From: Chlorohelix sp037138995
GTDB lineage: Bacteria; Chloroflexota; Chloroflexia; Chloroheliales; Chloroheliaceae
Reading direction: 5' to 3'
Length of the DNA stretch: 64,000 bases
NCBI RefSeq assembly: GCF_037138995.1
Contig: NZ_JBAXHI010000010.1
Span: 1 to 64,000, forward strand
The position numbers and the translations under genes were made by a program. This document shows, piece by piece, positions 43,484-50,857 of this stretch; positions within the stretch are counted from its first letter, which is position 1, and the number at the start of each line of letters is the position of its first letter. The notes beneath the pieces are model-generated. The model did not search any database. It had not been told where the DNA came from and saw nothing but the letters and a program-made list of their open reading frames with translations.

Positions 43484-44690
43484 TTTGCTAATCGGGCAAT
43501 CAGGTGGCGCAACCGCTGTGATAAATAGCAGTTTGGCGGGCGCAATCAGTGAAGCTCTAACCAACGACAAGGTTGGCGAAATCTATGGCATGCTCGAAGG
43601 CGTGCAGGGTTTATTGAACGAACGCATTGTTGACTTGCGAGCGCAGGTAGGTACTCCCGCCGCGCTTGAACATCTCAAACGCACCCCTTCTGCAGCGTTA
43701 GGGATGTGCCGCTTAAAATTGGGCGAAGCGGAAACCGAACGGGTATTGAAAATTCTGCAGAAACACAATATCCGTTATTTCATTTACATTGGCGGCAATG
43801 ATAGCGCCGATACTTGCCACCGCCTTGCTATGCTGGCTAAAGCTGAAGGTTATGCGCTTTTCGCAATCGGCATACCCAAAACCATTGATAATGATTTGCC
43901 TGATATGGATCATTGCCCCGGTTACGGAAGTATTGCGCGTTATATTGCCCAAGCGACGCGCGACACCACGATAGATACTGCGGCTGCGGCAGTGGTACAT
44001 CCAGTCAAGTTGCTTGAAGTGATGGGACGCAATGCCGGGTGGGTGGCTGCCAGCGCGGCTATGGCAAGGGTGCGTGAGGACGACCCACCGCATCTGATTT
44101 ATACCCCCGAACGCGGCTTGAATCCCGATGATTTTCTGCGGGACGTAAAACGCACCTATGCGCTATACGGCTATTGTGTGGCAGTAATCGGCGAAACGGT
44201 CAAAGACCAGTACGGTAAGCCTCTGTCCGGGAGGGGTGAGCCTTATTTCGTGGATAGTTTCGGTCATCGCTATTATCAAGGTCCCGCCAGTTATCTGACC
44301 GGGTTGGTGATGAAGGAACTGGGGTTGACCAGCCGTTTTGATAAGCCCGGCACACTTCAGCGCATGAGTATGAACTGTGTGAGCGAGGTTGACTTAGAGG
44401 AAGCTTGGTTGGTAGGGACTGAAGGAGTACGCTTGGCTATTTCGGAACAATCAGACTTGATGGTTACTATCCAGCGAGTAAATGCGCCAAACGAGGAATA
44501 TGCAATAACAACCGGAACAACCCCTCTTTTGAATGTTGCACATAGCGAGCGCAAAATGCCTGCCGATTATATTAATAGCGCGGGCAATAATGTTACTCAA
44601 GCTTTTCTTGATTATGCCAAACCGCTTATTGGCAGCCCCATACTCGACTATTTTCACTTTGATAAAACTCGCCTTGTGGCGAAGAAGTAG
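43467..44690 (+). CDS. pfp: 6-phosphofructokinase, probably PPi-dependent
   Basis: Phosphorylates fructose 6-phosphate. GQSGGATAVINSSLAG is the N-terminal nucleotide/PPi loop. YIGGNDSADT replaces the ATP-type GGDGS, with Asp where ATP enzymes have Gly. IGIPKTIDNDLP has Lys in the PKTIDND motif where ATP enzymes have Gly. Both residues are the known marks of PPi use, making the step reversible. EVMGRNAGW binds fructose 6-phosphate. The 407 residues fit the short PPi/'X' clade. AAAGAGG lies within the upstream gene, which it overlaps by 17 bp. An intrinsic terminator follows. ATP use cannot be wholly excluded. Confidence 0.9.
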   Translation: MSKKGNLLIGQSGGATAVINSSLAGAISEALTNDKVGEIYGMLEGVQGLLNERIVDLRAQVGTPAALEHLKRTPSAALGMCRLKLGEAETERVLKILQKHNIRYFIYIGGNDSADTCHRLAMLAKAEGYALFAIGIPKTIDNDLPDMDHCPGYGSIARYIAQATRDTTIDTAAAAVVHPVKLLEVMGRNAGWVAASAAMARVREDDPPHLIYTPERGLNPDDFLRDVKRTYALYGYCVAVIGETVKDQYGKPLSGRGEPYFVDSFGHRYYQGPASYLTGLVMKELGLTSRFDKPGTLQRMSMNCVSEVDLEEAWLVGTEGVRLAISEQSDLMVTIQRVNAPNEEYAITTGTTPLLNVAHSERKMPADYINSAGNNVTQAFLDYAKPLIGSPILDYFHFDKTRLVAKK

Positions 44691-44711
44691 AAAAGTCTCA
44701 AGAATTTAGTG

Positions 44712-44741
44712 AGGGCGAGTCATAGGCTCGCCTTTATTTAT
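44712..44741 (+). terminator. intrinsic terminator after the phosphofructokinase gene
   Basis: AGGGCGAG (44712-44719) pairs with CTCGCCTT (44727-44734) and runs into TTTATTTATT. Confidence 0.8.
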
Positions 44742-44778
44742 TAGGCTGTATTTAGAATTCAGCAGGAGGTTATCCAAC

Positions 44779-45192
44779 TTGAAAAGTCTTACAAAATATC
44801 TGACAGTCAATACCCGTAACGAGCATGAATATATCAATATTACCCGTGAGGTTGCGGATGTAATTCGTGAAAGCGGTATTAAGGAAGGGCTGGCATATGT
44901 GGGCAGTATGCATATTACCAGTTCAGTTTACATAAATGATGCAGAAGATGGTTTAATCCACGATATTGAGCAGTGGTTGGAGAAGCTTGCGCCTGCTCGC
45001 TCAGACTATCTTCATCATCGCACCGGCGAAACCAACGGTGATGCCCATCTTAAAAACCTGTTGCTACATTCTTCCGTAACTTGTCCGGTTACTAATGGCA
45101 AACTCGATTTCGGACCGTGGCAACAGATATATTATGCCGAATTTGATGGTCGCCGCCAGAAACGAATCATAATAAAAATAATCGGGGAGTAG
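44779..45192 (+). CDS. yjbQ: YjbQ family protein (secondary thiamine-phosphate synthase type)
   Basis: 137 residues with the family hallmarks: ITREVADVIRESGIKEG, HITSSVYINDAED, HHRTGETNGDAHLKNLL (metal/phosphate-binding His-rich segment) and LDFGPWQQIYYAEFDGRR. Members can substitute weakly for thiamine-phosphate synthase, but the true role is unsettled. The start is TTG 44779 with AGGAGG upstream, one of the best ribosome binding sites in the window. Confidence 0.92.
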   Translation: MKSLTKYLTVNTRNEHEYINITREVADVIRESGIKEGLAYVGSMHITSSVYINDAEDGLIHDIEQWLEKLAPARSDYLHHRTGETNGDAHLKNLLLHSSVTCPVTNGKLDFGPWQQIYYAEFDGRRQKRIIIKIIGE

Positions 45193-45210
45193 CGAATTAT
45201 CATTGGGGGT

Positions 45211-45238
45211 TTGGTTAACTAACTTTATATGGTAGAAT
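45211..45238 (+). promoter_or_regulatory. promoter of the M29 aminopeptidase gene
   Basis: TTGGTT (45211-45216), 16-bp spacer, TAGAAT (45233-45238) with a TGG extension. It predicts a leader of about 40 nt. Confidence 0.55.
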
Positions 45239-45283
45239 AATCCTCAATTACCGCATGTGTTTTGATGTAGGGGCTACTCCTGA

Positions 45284-46363
45284 ATGCGAGGTTTTGAAAG
45301 TTTGACAGAAATTAATCGTTATCCTACGCGCCATTTGAGCGACAGTCTGAAAGAATTACCCTTTAACCCTGATTATCGTGAGGGCGCGCTTAACGCGATC
45401 AATACTTGCCTTAAGGTTCAACCCGGCGAGGTAATGACGGTTGTAACTGATGAAGAGACAATCGAAATCGGAGCATCGCTTTTTGAGGCTTCGGTAAAAG
45501 CAGGGGCTATTGTTACGCCCTATGTAATTGAGGATTATAGCACGCGCTCGCTGGTAAACATGCCTCAGCCAATCCTTGAGGCTATTGCCAAAAGTCAGGT
45601 CGCGCTTTATGCGGTGCAATCTCAGCAGGGCGAATTGCCTGCCCGCAGACAGTTCGTAAACGTTATCGAGCAGCGCCAAGTGCGCTACGCCCATATGGTG
45701 ATGATTTCGCCCGAAATAATGCTGCAAGGTATGCGGGCTGATTATACTGTGGTAGATAGTATTGGGACTAAAATCCATACTATGGTATCTGCTTGCCACA
45801 CTATCAATTGTAAAACCGATGCAGGAACCGATATTGAAGCTACCTTTGACCCTGATATTAAGTGGATCAAGACCTGCGGGATGATTACCCCGCAAATTTG
45901 GTCGAATCTGCCCGCCGGAGAGGTTTTCACTGCCCCTCAGAATGTGAACGGCATCTATGTAGTGGACGGAACAATCGGCGATTACTTTTCCCAGAAATAC
46001 GGCAATCTTGAAGAATTTCCGATTACACTGGAGATTGAAAATAATCGGCTACGTTCGGCACACTGCGATAACAAGTACCTGCAAACCGAGTTCTGGCGTT
46101 ATGTGCATCTGAGCGAGAATAGCGACCGCATTGGGGAGTGGGCAATCGGGGCTAATATCGGCGTAAAGAAGATGATTTACAACCTGTTGCAAGATGAGAA
46201 ATTGCCGGGTATGCACATTGCGCTTGGCGACCCCTATGGTAGCCAGACTGGCGCCGATTGGAGCGCACCTACCCATGTGGATGCCATTGCTAAGAACTGC
46301 AATATCTGGGTAGATGGCAATCAGATTATGCGCGGCGGTAAATTCACCTTCTTGGCACAATAG
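45284..46363 (+). CDS. M29-family metallo-aminopeptidase
   Basis: Thermophilic-type aminopeptidase of family M29 (AmpS/AmpT-like), cytosolic, cleaving N-terminal residues with two metal ions. Metal-ligand stretches are NLPAGEVFTAPQ (Glu), IGEWAIGANIGVKKM (Glu) and MHIALGDPYGSQTGADW with THVD (His/Asp). VNGIYVVDGTIGD is also typical. The length of 359 is a little below the usual 370-410, the shortfall being in the N-terminal domain. The start codon is ATG 45284, preceded by a weak GTAGGGG. Single-gene transcript: promoter at 45211-45238, terminator at 46371-46403. Confidence 0.88.
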   Translation: MRGFESLTEINRYPTRHLSDSLKELPFNPDYREGALNAINTCLKVQPGEVMTVVTDEETIEIGASLFEASVKAGAIVTPYVIEDYSTRSLVNMPQPILEAIAKSQVALYAVQSQQGELPARRQFVNVIEQRQVRYAHMVMISPEIMLQGMRADYTVVDSIGTKIHTMVSACHTINCKTDAGTDIEATFDPDIKWIKTCGMITPQIWSNLPAGEVFTAPQNVNGIYVVDGTIGDYFSQKYGNLEEFPITLEIENNRLRSAHCDNKYLQTEFWRYVHLSENSDRIGEWAIGANIGVKKMIYNLLQDEKLPGMHIALGDPYGSQTGADWSAPTHVDAIAKNCNIWVDGNQIMRGGKFTFLAQ

Positions 46364-46370
46364 GAATCTA

Positions 46371-46403
46371 GGCGGCTCGTTCTTTAGGATGCGCCGCTTT
46401 TTA
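46371..46403 (+). terminator. terminator of the M29 gene
   Basis: GCGGC (46372-46376) pairs with GCCGC (46393-46397) and is followed by five T. It overlaps the stop codon of the convergent glycosyltransferase. Confidence 0.6.
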
Positions 46404-47639
46404 GTTACCTCTGGTTTTGATACACCCTAGCATGTGGTAAAGTTCGAGGGTACGTTCGGCGGTTTTGCGCCACGTAAATTTTTGTGCTTGCCGTGTTCCC
46501 AATTCTGACAATTCCCGGCATGTGCTTTGGTTGGATGCCAATTTTATGATAGCGTTTGTCCAGCCCTTTTCATCTTCGGGTGCAACAAGCATTGCTGCTT
46601 GTCCCACTACCTCCGGCAATGAAGAGGCATTTGAGCAGATAACAGGCGCACCGCTGGCTAAGGCTTCTAGCGGATCGAGTCCAAACCCTTCATAGCGGGA
46701 GGGAAAGACATAAATATCCGCCTCGCGATAGAACAAAGGCTTATCGGCTTCGTCTATAAGCCCGGTAAAATGGATGCGCTTGGCATCTTCGCCCTCACCC
46801 AAAGTTTTGCGGATAGGCGCTTGCAAGTCTGGATACATAATCGGATTGCTGCTATGTCGCTTACCACCCAATACCAACGTCCAACGTCCGCCGCCGTCCT
46901 GTTGTTCCAGTTCTTTTAAACGGGGGAGAGCGCGGGCAAAAGCGTTTACCAACATGGGTAAATTTTTTCGCACATCAAAGCCTCCCAGATAAAATATAAT
47001 GCGCTCATCCCCGTTCAAGCCATAGCGTTTTAAGAGGGCTTGCCGTTCTTGCTCAGGCACACGCCCCGCCTGATAACGCGCTTCTACCCCTAGATAGACA
47101 ACGGCTACTTTGTAGGAAGGCACTTTTAGAAATTTCAGAATATCTTGTTTGCTGTACTCAGAGTCTGCAAAGATTAGGTCAGCACGCCGGGCTGCCGCGC
47201 TTACAAGACGAAAGTATAACGAAGCAGCGCGTCCAGAACTGTAAATCGGTAGGGCAAGGGGAATGAGGTCATGGATGGTTACTGCTAGAGCAGCATTTCT
47301 TTTTAAACCGAGCAGTGGGGCAGCAAAATAAGGATAATGCGCTACATCGAGCGTTTGTTTGAGGGTAGCATTGCGTTGTATCAGGGTGGGTAAGCCTATT
47401 TGTTCCCACCACACCTTTTGAACATTATCCCCAGCGCGTTGTATCGAAGCGGGCGGTTGTATCTGGAATTGTTGGTCGGCGGCAACTCCCTTAAATGGTG
47501 CGCCATCGCCAAGCAGATAATACGAATTTTCTTCAATCCCCGTATTGAGGTCTAAAAGTTCGTTCCAAAGGTGACGGGTATATTGACCGCTTCCGGTAAA
47601 TTCCTGATTCCAGAACTGCCCGTTTATTGCAACCCGCAT
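46401..47639 (-). CDS. glycosyltransferase family 4
   Basis: GT-B enzyme of the WbaZ/mannosyltransferase style. FTGSGQYTRHLWNEL is the N-terminal acceptor-domain loop. FYLGGFDVRKNLPMLVNAF starts the donor domain. PSRYEGFGLDPLEALASGAPVI contains the E-x7-E pair. 412 residues, no membrane helix. The ATG is 5 bp after a small membrane-protein gene on the same strand, and the two are probably coupled. The product is unknown; a surface glycan is likely from the neighbouring GT genes. Confidence 0.9.
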   Translation of the reverse strand: MRVAINGQFWNQEFTGSGQYTRHLWNELLDLNTGIEENSYYLLGDGAPFKGVAADQQFQIQPPASIQRAGDNVQKVWWEQIGLPTLIQRNATLKQTLDVAHYPYFAAPLLGLKRNAALAVTIHDLIPLALPIYSSGRAASLYFRLVSAAARRADLIFADSEYSKQDILKFLKVPSYKVAVVYLGVEARYQAGRVPEQERQALLKRYGLNGDERIIFYLGGFDVRKNLPMLVNAFARALPRLKELEQQDGGGRWTLVLGGKRHSSNPIMYPDLQAPIRKTLGEGEDAKRIHFTGLIDEADKPLFYREADIYVFPSRYEGFGLDPLEALASGAPVICSNASSLPEVVGQAAMLVAPEDEKGWTNAIIKLASNQSTCRELSELGTRQAQKFTWRKTAERTLELYHMLGCIKTRGN

Positions 47640-47644
47640 TGAGA

Positions 47645-47848
47645 TTAGTTAATGCTCCAATTGTAAGCTATTCTACTATCTACTAGCGTGTAATCGGCTA
47701 CGCTCGAAGAAGGAGCATAGATAACAGCTTTTTTAGGGGCGGAGTTTATATCAGCATAACGCACCCACTGTACTCCTAGCAAAACCAAACTTAACACGGC
47801 AGCGAACAATAAACCTAACAATAAAGCTGTTCCAATTACTTTTGACAA
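47645..47848 (-). CDS. small single-pass membrane protein (67 aa)
   Basis: Unrecognised. One N-terminal TM helix (VIGTALLLGLLFAAVLSLVLL) and a short polar domain outside. The start is TTG 47848 with AGAGGTG about 8 bp upstream, supporting translation. It precedes a GT4 gene by 5 bp, so it may anchor or regulate it. Both could be transcribed from the 164-bp gap to the right, where no clear minus-strand promoter is seen. Confidence 0.65.
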   Translation of the reverse strand: MSKVIGTALLLGLLFAAVLSLVLLGVQWVRYADINSAPKKAVIYAPSSSVADYTLVDSRIAYNWSIN

Positions 47849-47951
47849 GGCTATTCACCTCTTTCATTGAGATAAAAAAATTGTAATGCTATTGATATAT
47901 TTGCTACAGTACACATTAAGTATCCTACGCTATAATTACTAATGGAGGATA

Positions 47952-47981
47952 TTGTACAGAAATTCACAGCCCCTTTATTAT
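47952..47981 (+). promoter_or_regulatory. possible promoter of the alpha/beta hydrolase
   Basis: TTGTAC (47952-47957), 18-bp spacer, TATTAT (47976-47981), with a start about 25 nt before the ATG. A TATAAT at 47931-47936 lacks a -35. Confidence 0.35.
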
Positions 47982-48012
47982 AGCATAATTGTATCCGATA
48001 ATTGGAGTATAG

Positions 48013-48822
48013 ATGTCCCAGACGCTCAATGAAACTTCATTAAATCAAGAAATAAAGGAATCGCTAGGGCAAATCTACCCGGTAGAAGATGTTTATTGTA
48101 ATGTGGCTGAGCTACGAATTCATTATCAGGTCAGTGGCGCGTTGGATAAGCCCCCGCTAATATTGATACATGGCATCGGTGGTAAGTTGAACTGGTGGCA
48201 TGAGAACATGCCCATGTTCAGCAAGTTCTATCGCACCTACGCGCTGGATTTGCCCGGTTTTGGCAGGAGCAAAAGGTTGTCCGGCAGGTTTACCATTAAT
48301 CGGGGCGCAGATTTTGTAAAAAGTTGGCTGGATTTAATCGGATTAAAAAAGGCTCATTTGGTAGCGCATAGCATGGGAGGGCAGATAGCGGCAAGGTTAG
48401 CGGCGAAGCATCCTGAAATGTTGGAAAAACTGGTACTGGTTGCTCCCAATGGCATACCGCTTTCCTTTAAGGATTGGTCAAGTTATGTTAGCAAAGTGCC
48501 TAAAGTGAAAGTACCGCTGAACCAAACCATTTCCATTGCGATTGGTACAATGCGTACCGATATGCTGGCATTGGGGCAGAGCATTTATGCAATTTTCAAT
48601 GATTCGGAGGTAGAAGAAACCCTGCGAAAAGTGGTTACACCTACGCTGGTGATATGGGGTACTGCCGATTCGGTATTGCCGCCACAGTTAGGACAACGCA
48701 CCGTAGCTTTAATGCCGAATGCTCGCTTGGCTCTTATCGAAAACGGCACTCACAGCCTGATGTTTGACCAAAGCTATGTTTTCAATAGAGAAGTGTTGAA
48801 GTTTTTAAGAACTGAGGATTAG
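48013..48822 (+). CDS. alpha/beta hydrolase
   Basis: Single-domain alpha/beta hydrolase of 269 residues. ILIHGIGGKLNWW is the oxyanion-hole strand. VAHSMGGQIA contains the nucleophile Ser. WGTADSVLPP and NGTHSLMFDQ give the acid Asp and the His. Esterase, lipase, lactonase or C-C hydrolase activity cannot be told apart by sequence alone. GGAG precedes the ATG. It is monocistronic, with a 424-bp gap downstream. Confidence 0.88.
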   Translation: MSQTLNETSLNQEIKESLGQIYPVEDVYCNVAELRIHYQVSGALDKPPLILIHGIGGKLNWWHENMPMFSKFYRTYALDLPGFGRSKRLSGRFTINRGADFVKSWLDLIGLKKAHLVAHSMGGQIAARLAAKHPEMLEKLVLVAPNGIPLSFKDWSSYVSKVPKVKVPLNQTISIAIGTMRTDMLALGQSIYAIFNDSEVEETLRKVVTPTLVIWGTADSVLPPQLGQRTVALMPNARLALIENGTHSLMFDQSYVFNREVLKFLRTED

Positions 48823-49026
48823 AGAAAAATTAACTTGATACTCCTTGACGTTAAAAGATAGCAAAAATGCAATTGGTCAAGTTGCAGTCGCGCTTGATTT
48901 GGGTTATTCTTGGATTGTGCCGTTCATAAGTATTTATGAGTAGTTCAATTGGTTAGCATTATAGGTTAGCAAATGTGCTTACCATTTTTCTTGGATACCC
49001 ACTTGCTAGAGTTATTTGTGAATATC

Positions 49027-49048
49027 TTGACAATTCTAGTACACTAGA
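49027..49048 (+). promoter_or_regulatory. -35-like box next to a palindrome
   Basis: A perfect TTGACA (49027-49032) is followed 2 bp later by TCTAGT-ac-ACTAGA (49035-49048), a 6-bp-arm palindrome lying in the spacer region. No convincing -10 sits 16-18 bp downstream. It might be a repressor-type operator for the CoxG-like gene. The rest of the 424-bp gap 48823-49246 shows no gene. Confidence 0.3.
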
Positions 49049-49246
49049 GTTAGAGGGAAATATTCTAGGATCCAAAGGAGTATGGTAGGTTATCAAAGGG
49101 GTATTCCAAGCCCATCCGCTCTTTAAAGCCAGTAGGAAGCATGGAGCGGGATAGCAATGGCTCAGCCTGATTGAACCGTACAGATTCAATTCAGCTGGTT
49201 CCCGTTATTAACGGTTGAGTCAGACTCTTTTTGGAGAAAATTCAAA

Positions 49247-49741
49247 ATGATTGTTAAGGAAGAATTCATCATTGATTGTCCCCATGCGGATGCTTGGGAG
49301 TTTTTATCTAATTTCCCTTCCCCTATTCTTGTTATCCCCGGTGTAATTAAAGTTACCGAAACTAGCCCGCTTCACTATTTGGGGGCAGTAAAGGTTCATA
49401 TTGGACCTTTTACTTTTATGTTTACCGGAAATATGCATATCATCCTAATTGATCATAAAACCTGCCGGGTTGATATTGAGGGAAGAGCAAATGACTCTAT
49501 GACAGGGGCGTACTTTAAAGCTAATGCCAGAACCCAAACCTTGCCCTTGGGGGAAAACCGCTCGAAGGTTACACTTGAGATTGAAGTAGGTCTTGGCGGG
49601 TTGTTGGGCAAAATGGGCTGGTATGTATTGCGTCCTAAAGCCCGACAGGTAGTGCAAACTTATGCCAAATTGGTGCATAACGAAATAATACGCCGTAAAA
49701 GGGCGCATCATGTCCCGGCACTACAATTGGCTGCTGTATAA
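49247..49741 (+). CDS. SRPBCC/CoxG-like protein
   Basis: A START/SRPBCC-fold protein resembling CoxG (membrane-recruiting factor of CO dehydrogenase) and related lipid-binding proteins. EEFIIDCPHADAWEFLSNFPSPILVIPGV is split here as EEFIIDCPHADAWEF and FPSPILVIPGV, matching the 'P...vW..L.dp....~~PG' start. GLGGLLGKMGWYVLRPKARQV is the closing helix region. No CO dehydrogenase genes are near. GGAG precedes the ATG. The next GT4 gene begins 6 bp after it, so the two share a transcript. It might bind a lipid acceptor, but this is inference. Confidence 0.75.
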   Translation: MIVKEEFIIDCPHADAWEFLSNFPSPILVIPGVIKVTETSPLHYLGAVKVHIGPFTFMFTGNMHIILIDHKTCRVDIEGRANDSMTGAYFKANARTQTLPLGENRSKVTLEIEVGLGGLLGKMGWYVLRPKARQVVQTYAKLVHNEIIRRKRAHHVPALQLAAV

Positions 49742-49747
49742 GACCTA

Positions 49748-50857
49748 ATGAAAATTCTAACTGTTACGAAAGCTGCGCTTGGTGTAGGGCAGCGCAAGCT
49801 CGAAGAACTTGCCGCCATACCCGGAGTAGAGCAGCTTACTCTTATTGTTCCGTCCTATTGGGAAGAACCGAGAGTTGGGCGTACTTATCTGGAAAAGCTT
49901 TACACCGGTGGGTATGAACTTATTGTTGAGCCGATGGCGCTCAACGGAAATTTCCATCTCCACTTTTACCCCGGTCTAGGAAAATGGATAAAACGCCTCC
50001 GTCCCGATATTGTATTTATGGAGGAAGAGTCGTTTAATTTTGCCACCGCACATGGCAGTTGGCTTGCCGATAAATATGGGGCGGCATCGGTCTTTTTTAA
50101 TTGGGCTAACACCTATAGAGATTATCCTTCTCCTTTCAAAAACTTCGAGAGCTATAATTTCAAGCATAATGCCGGAGCGTTCGCCGGAAACGATGAAGCC
50201 CGCGCCCTACTTCGGCGCAGAGGTTTTAGCGGAGCGTTGGCGGTTTGCCCTCAATTCGGAGTAGATACCACGCTATTCCAACGTTGCGAACCGCCTGTCG
50301 GATTCAAAAAGCCGGGTGTATTCACGGTGGGTTATATCGGTAGGCTTGTGCCGGAAAAAGGGTTGGTTACGCCGGTTGAAGCGTGCGCTCGTCTAAAGGG
50401 TGGTTTCAGGCTCGTATATATCGGTTCAGGTCCGCAAAAAGCGGCTATCGAGGAAGCGGCGCAAAGGCTTGGTATTGAGAAGAAGGTCGAATTTATTCCG
50501 GCTGTCAGTAGCATTGAAATTCCCGCTTATATGAGTGGGCTGGATGTGCTGGTATTACCTTCGCTTACCACCTCGAATTGGAAAGAGCAGTTCGGGCGGG
50601 TGCTGGTGGAGGCGATGGCTTGTGAAACTCCGGTAGTGGGCAGCAGCAGCGGTGAAATCCCCTACGTTATTGGCGATGCCGGGTTAATTTTCCCTGAAGG
50701 CAATGCCCTTGCGTTGGCGGAAAATCTCCAAAAGCTGATGGATGATAGCGCCTTGCGAGCAGAGTTAGCGCAGCGCGGTTTGGAGAGAGTCAACGCTAAC
50801 TATACCCAATCTCAGGTAGCGCGTCGCCACTATGAACTGTTTGCCCAAATTTCTTAA
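49748..50857 (+). CDS. glycosyltransferase family 4
   Basis: GT-B glycosyltransferase, 369 residues. GYIGRLVPEKGLVTPVEAC opens the donor domain. EQFGRVLVEAMACETPVVGS contains the E-x7-E motif, followed by GEIPYVIGDAGLIFPEG. The N-terminal acceptor domain lacks a membrane helix. It is cotranscribed with the CoxG-like gene. Its last 4 bp overlap tail-to-tail with the end of the convergent GT39-like gene. Confidence 0.9.
   Translation: MKILTVTKAALGVGQRKLEELAAIPGVEQLTLIVPSYWEEPRVGRTYLEKLYTGGYELIVEPMALNGNFHLHFYPGLGKWIKRLRPDIVFMEEESFNFATAHGSWLADKYGAASVFFNWANTYRDYPSPFKNFESYNFKHNAGAFAGNDEARALLRRRGFSGALAVCPQFGVDTTLFQRCEPPVGFKKPGVFTVGYIGRLVPEKGLVTPVEACARLKGGFRLVYIGSGPQKAAIEEAAQRLGIEKKVEFIPAVSSIEIPAYMSGLDVLVLPSLTTSNWKEQFGRVLVEAMACETPVVGSSSGEIPYVIGDAGLIFPEGNALALAENLQKLMDDSALRAELAQRGLERVNANYTQSQVARRHYELFAQIS

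Noticed and set aside
48959..49189. 76-residue minus-strand frame in the gap before the CoxG-like gene
   Set aside because: No Shine-Dalgarno site, no recognisable features; it spans the putative promoter/operator of the downstream gene.
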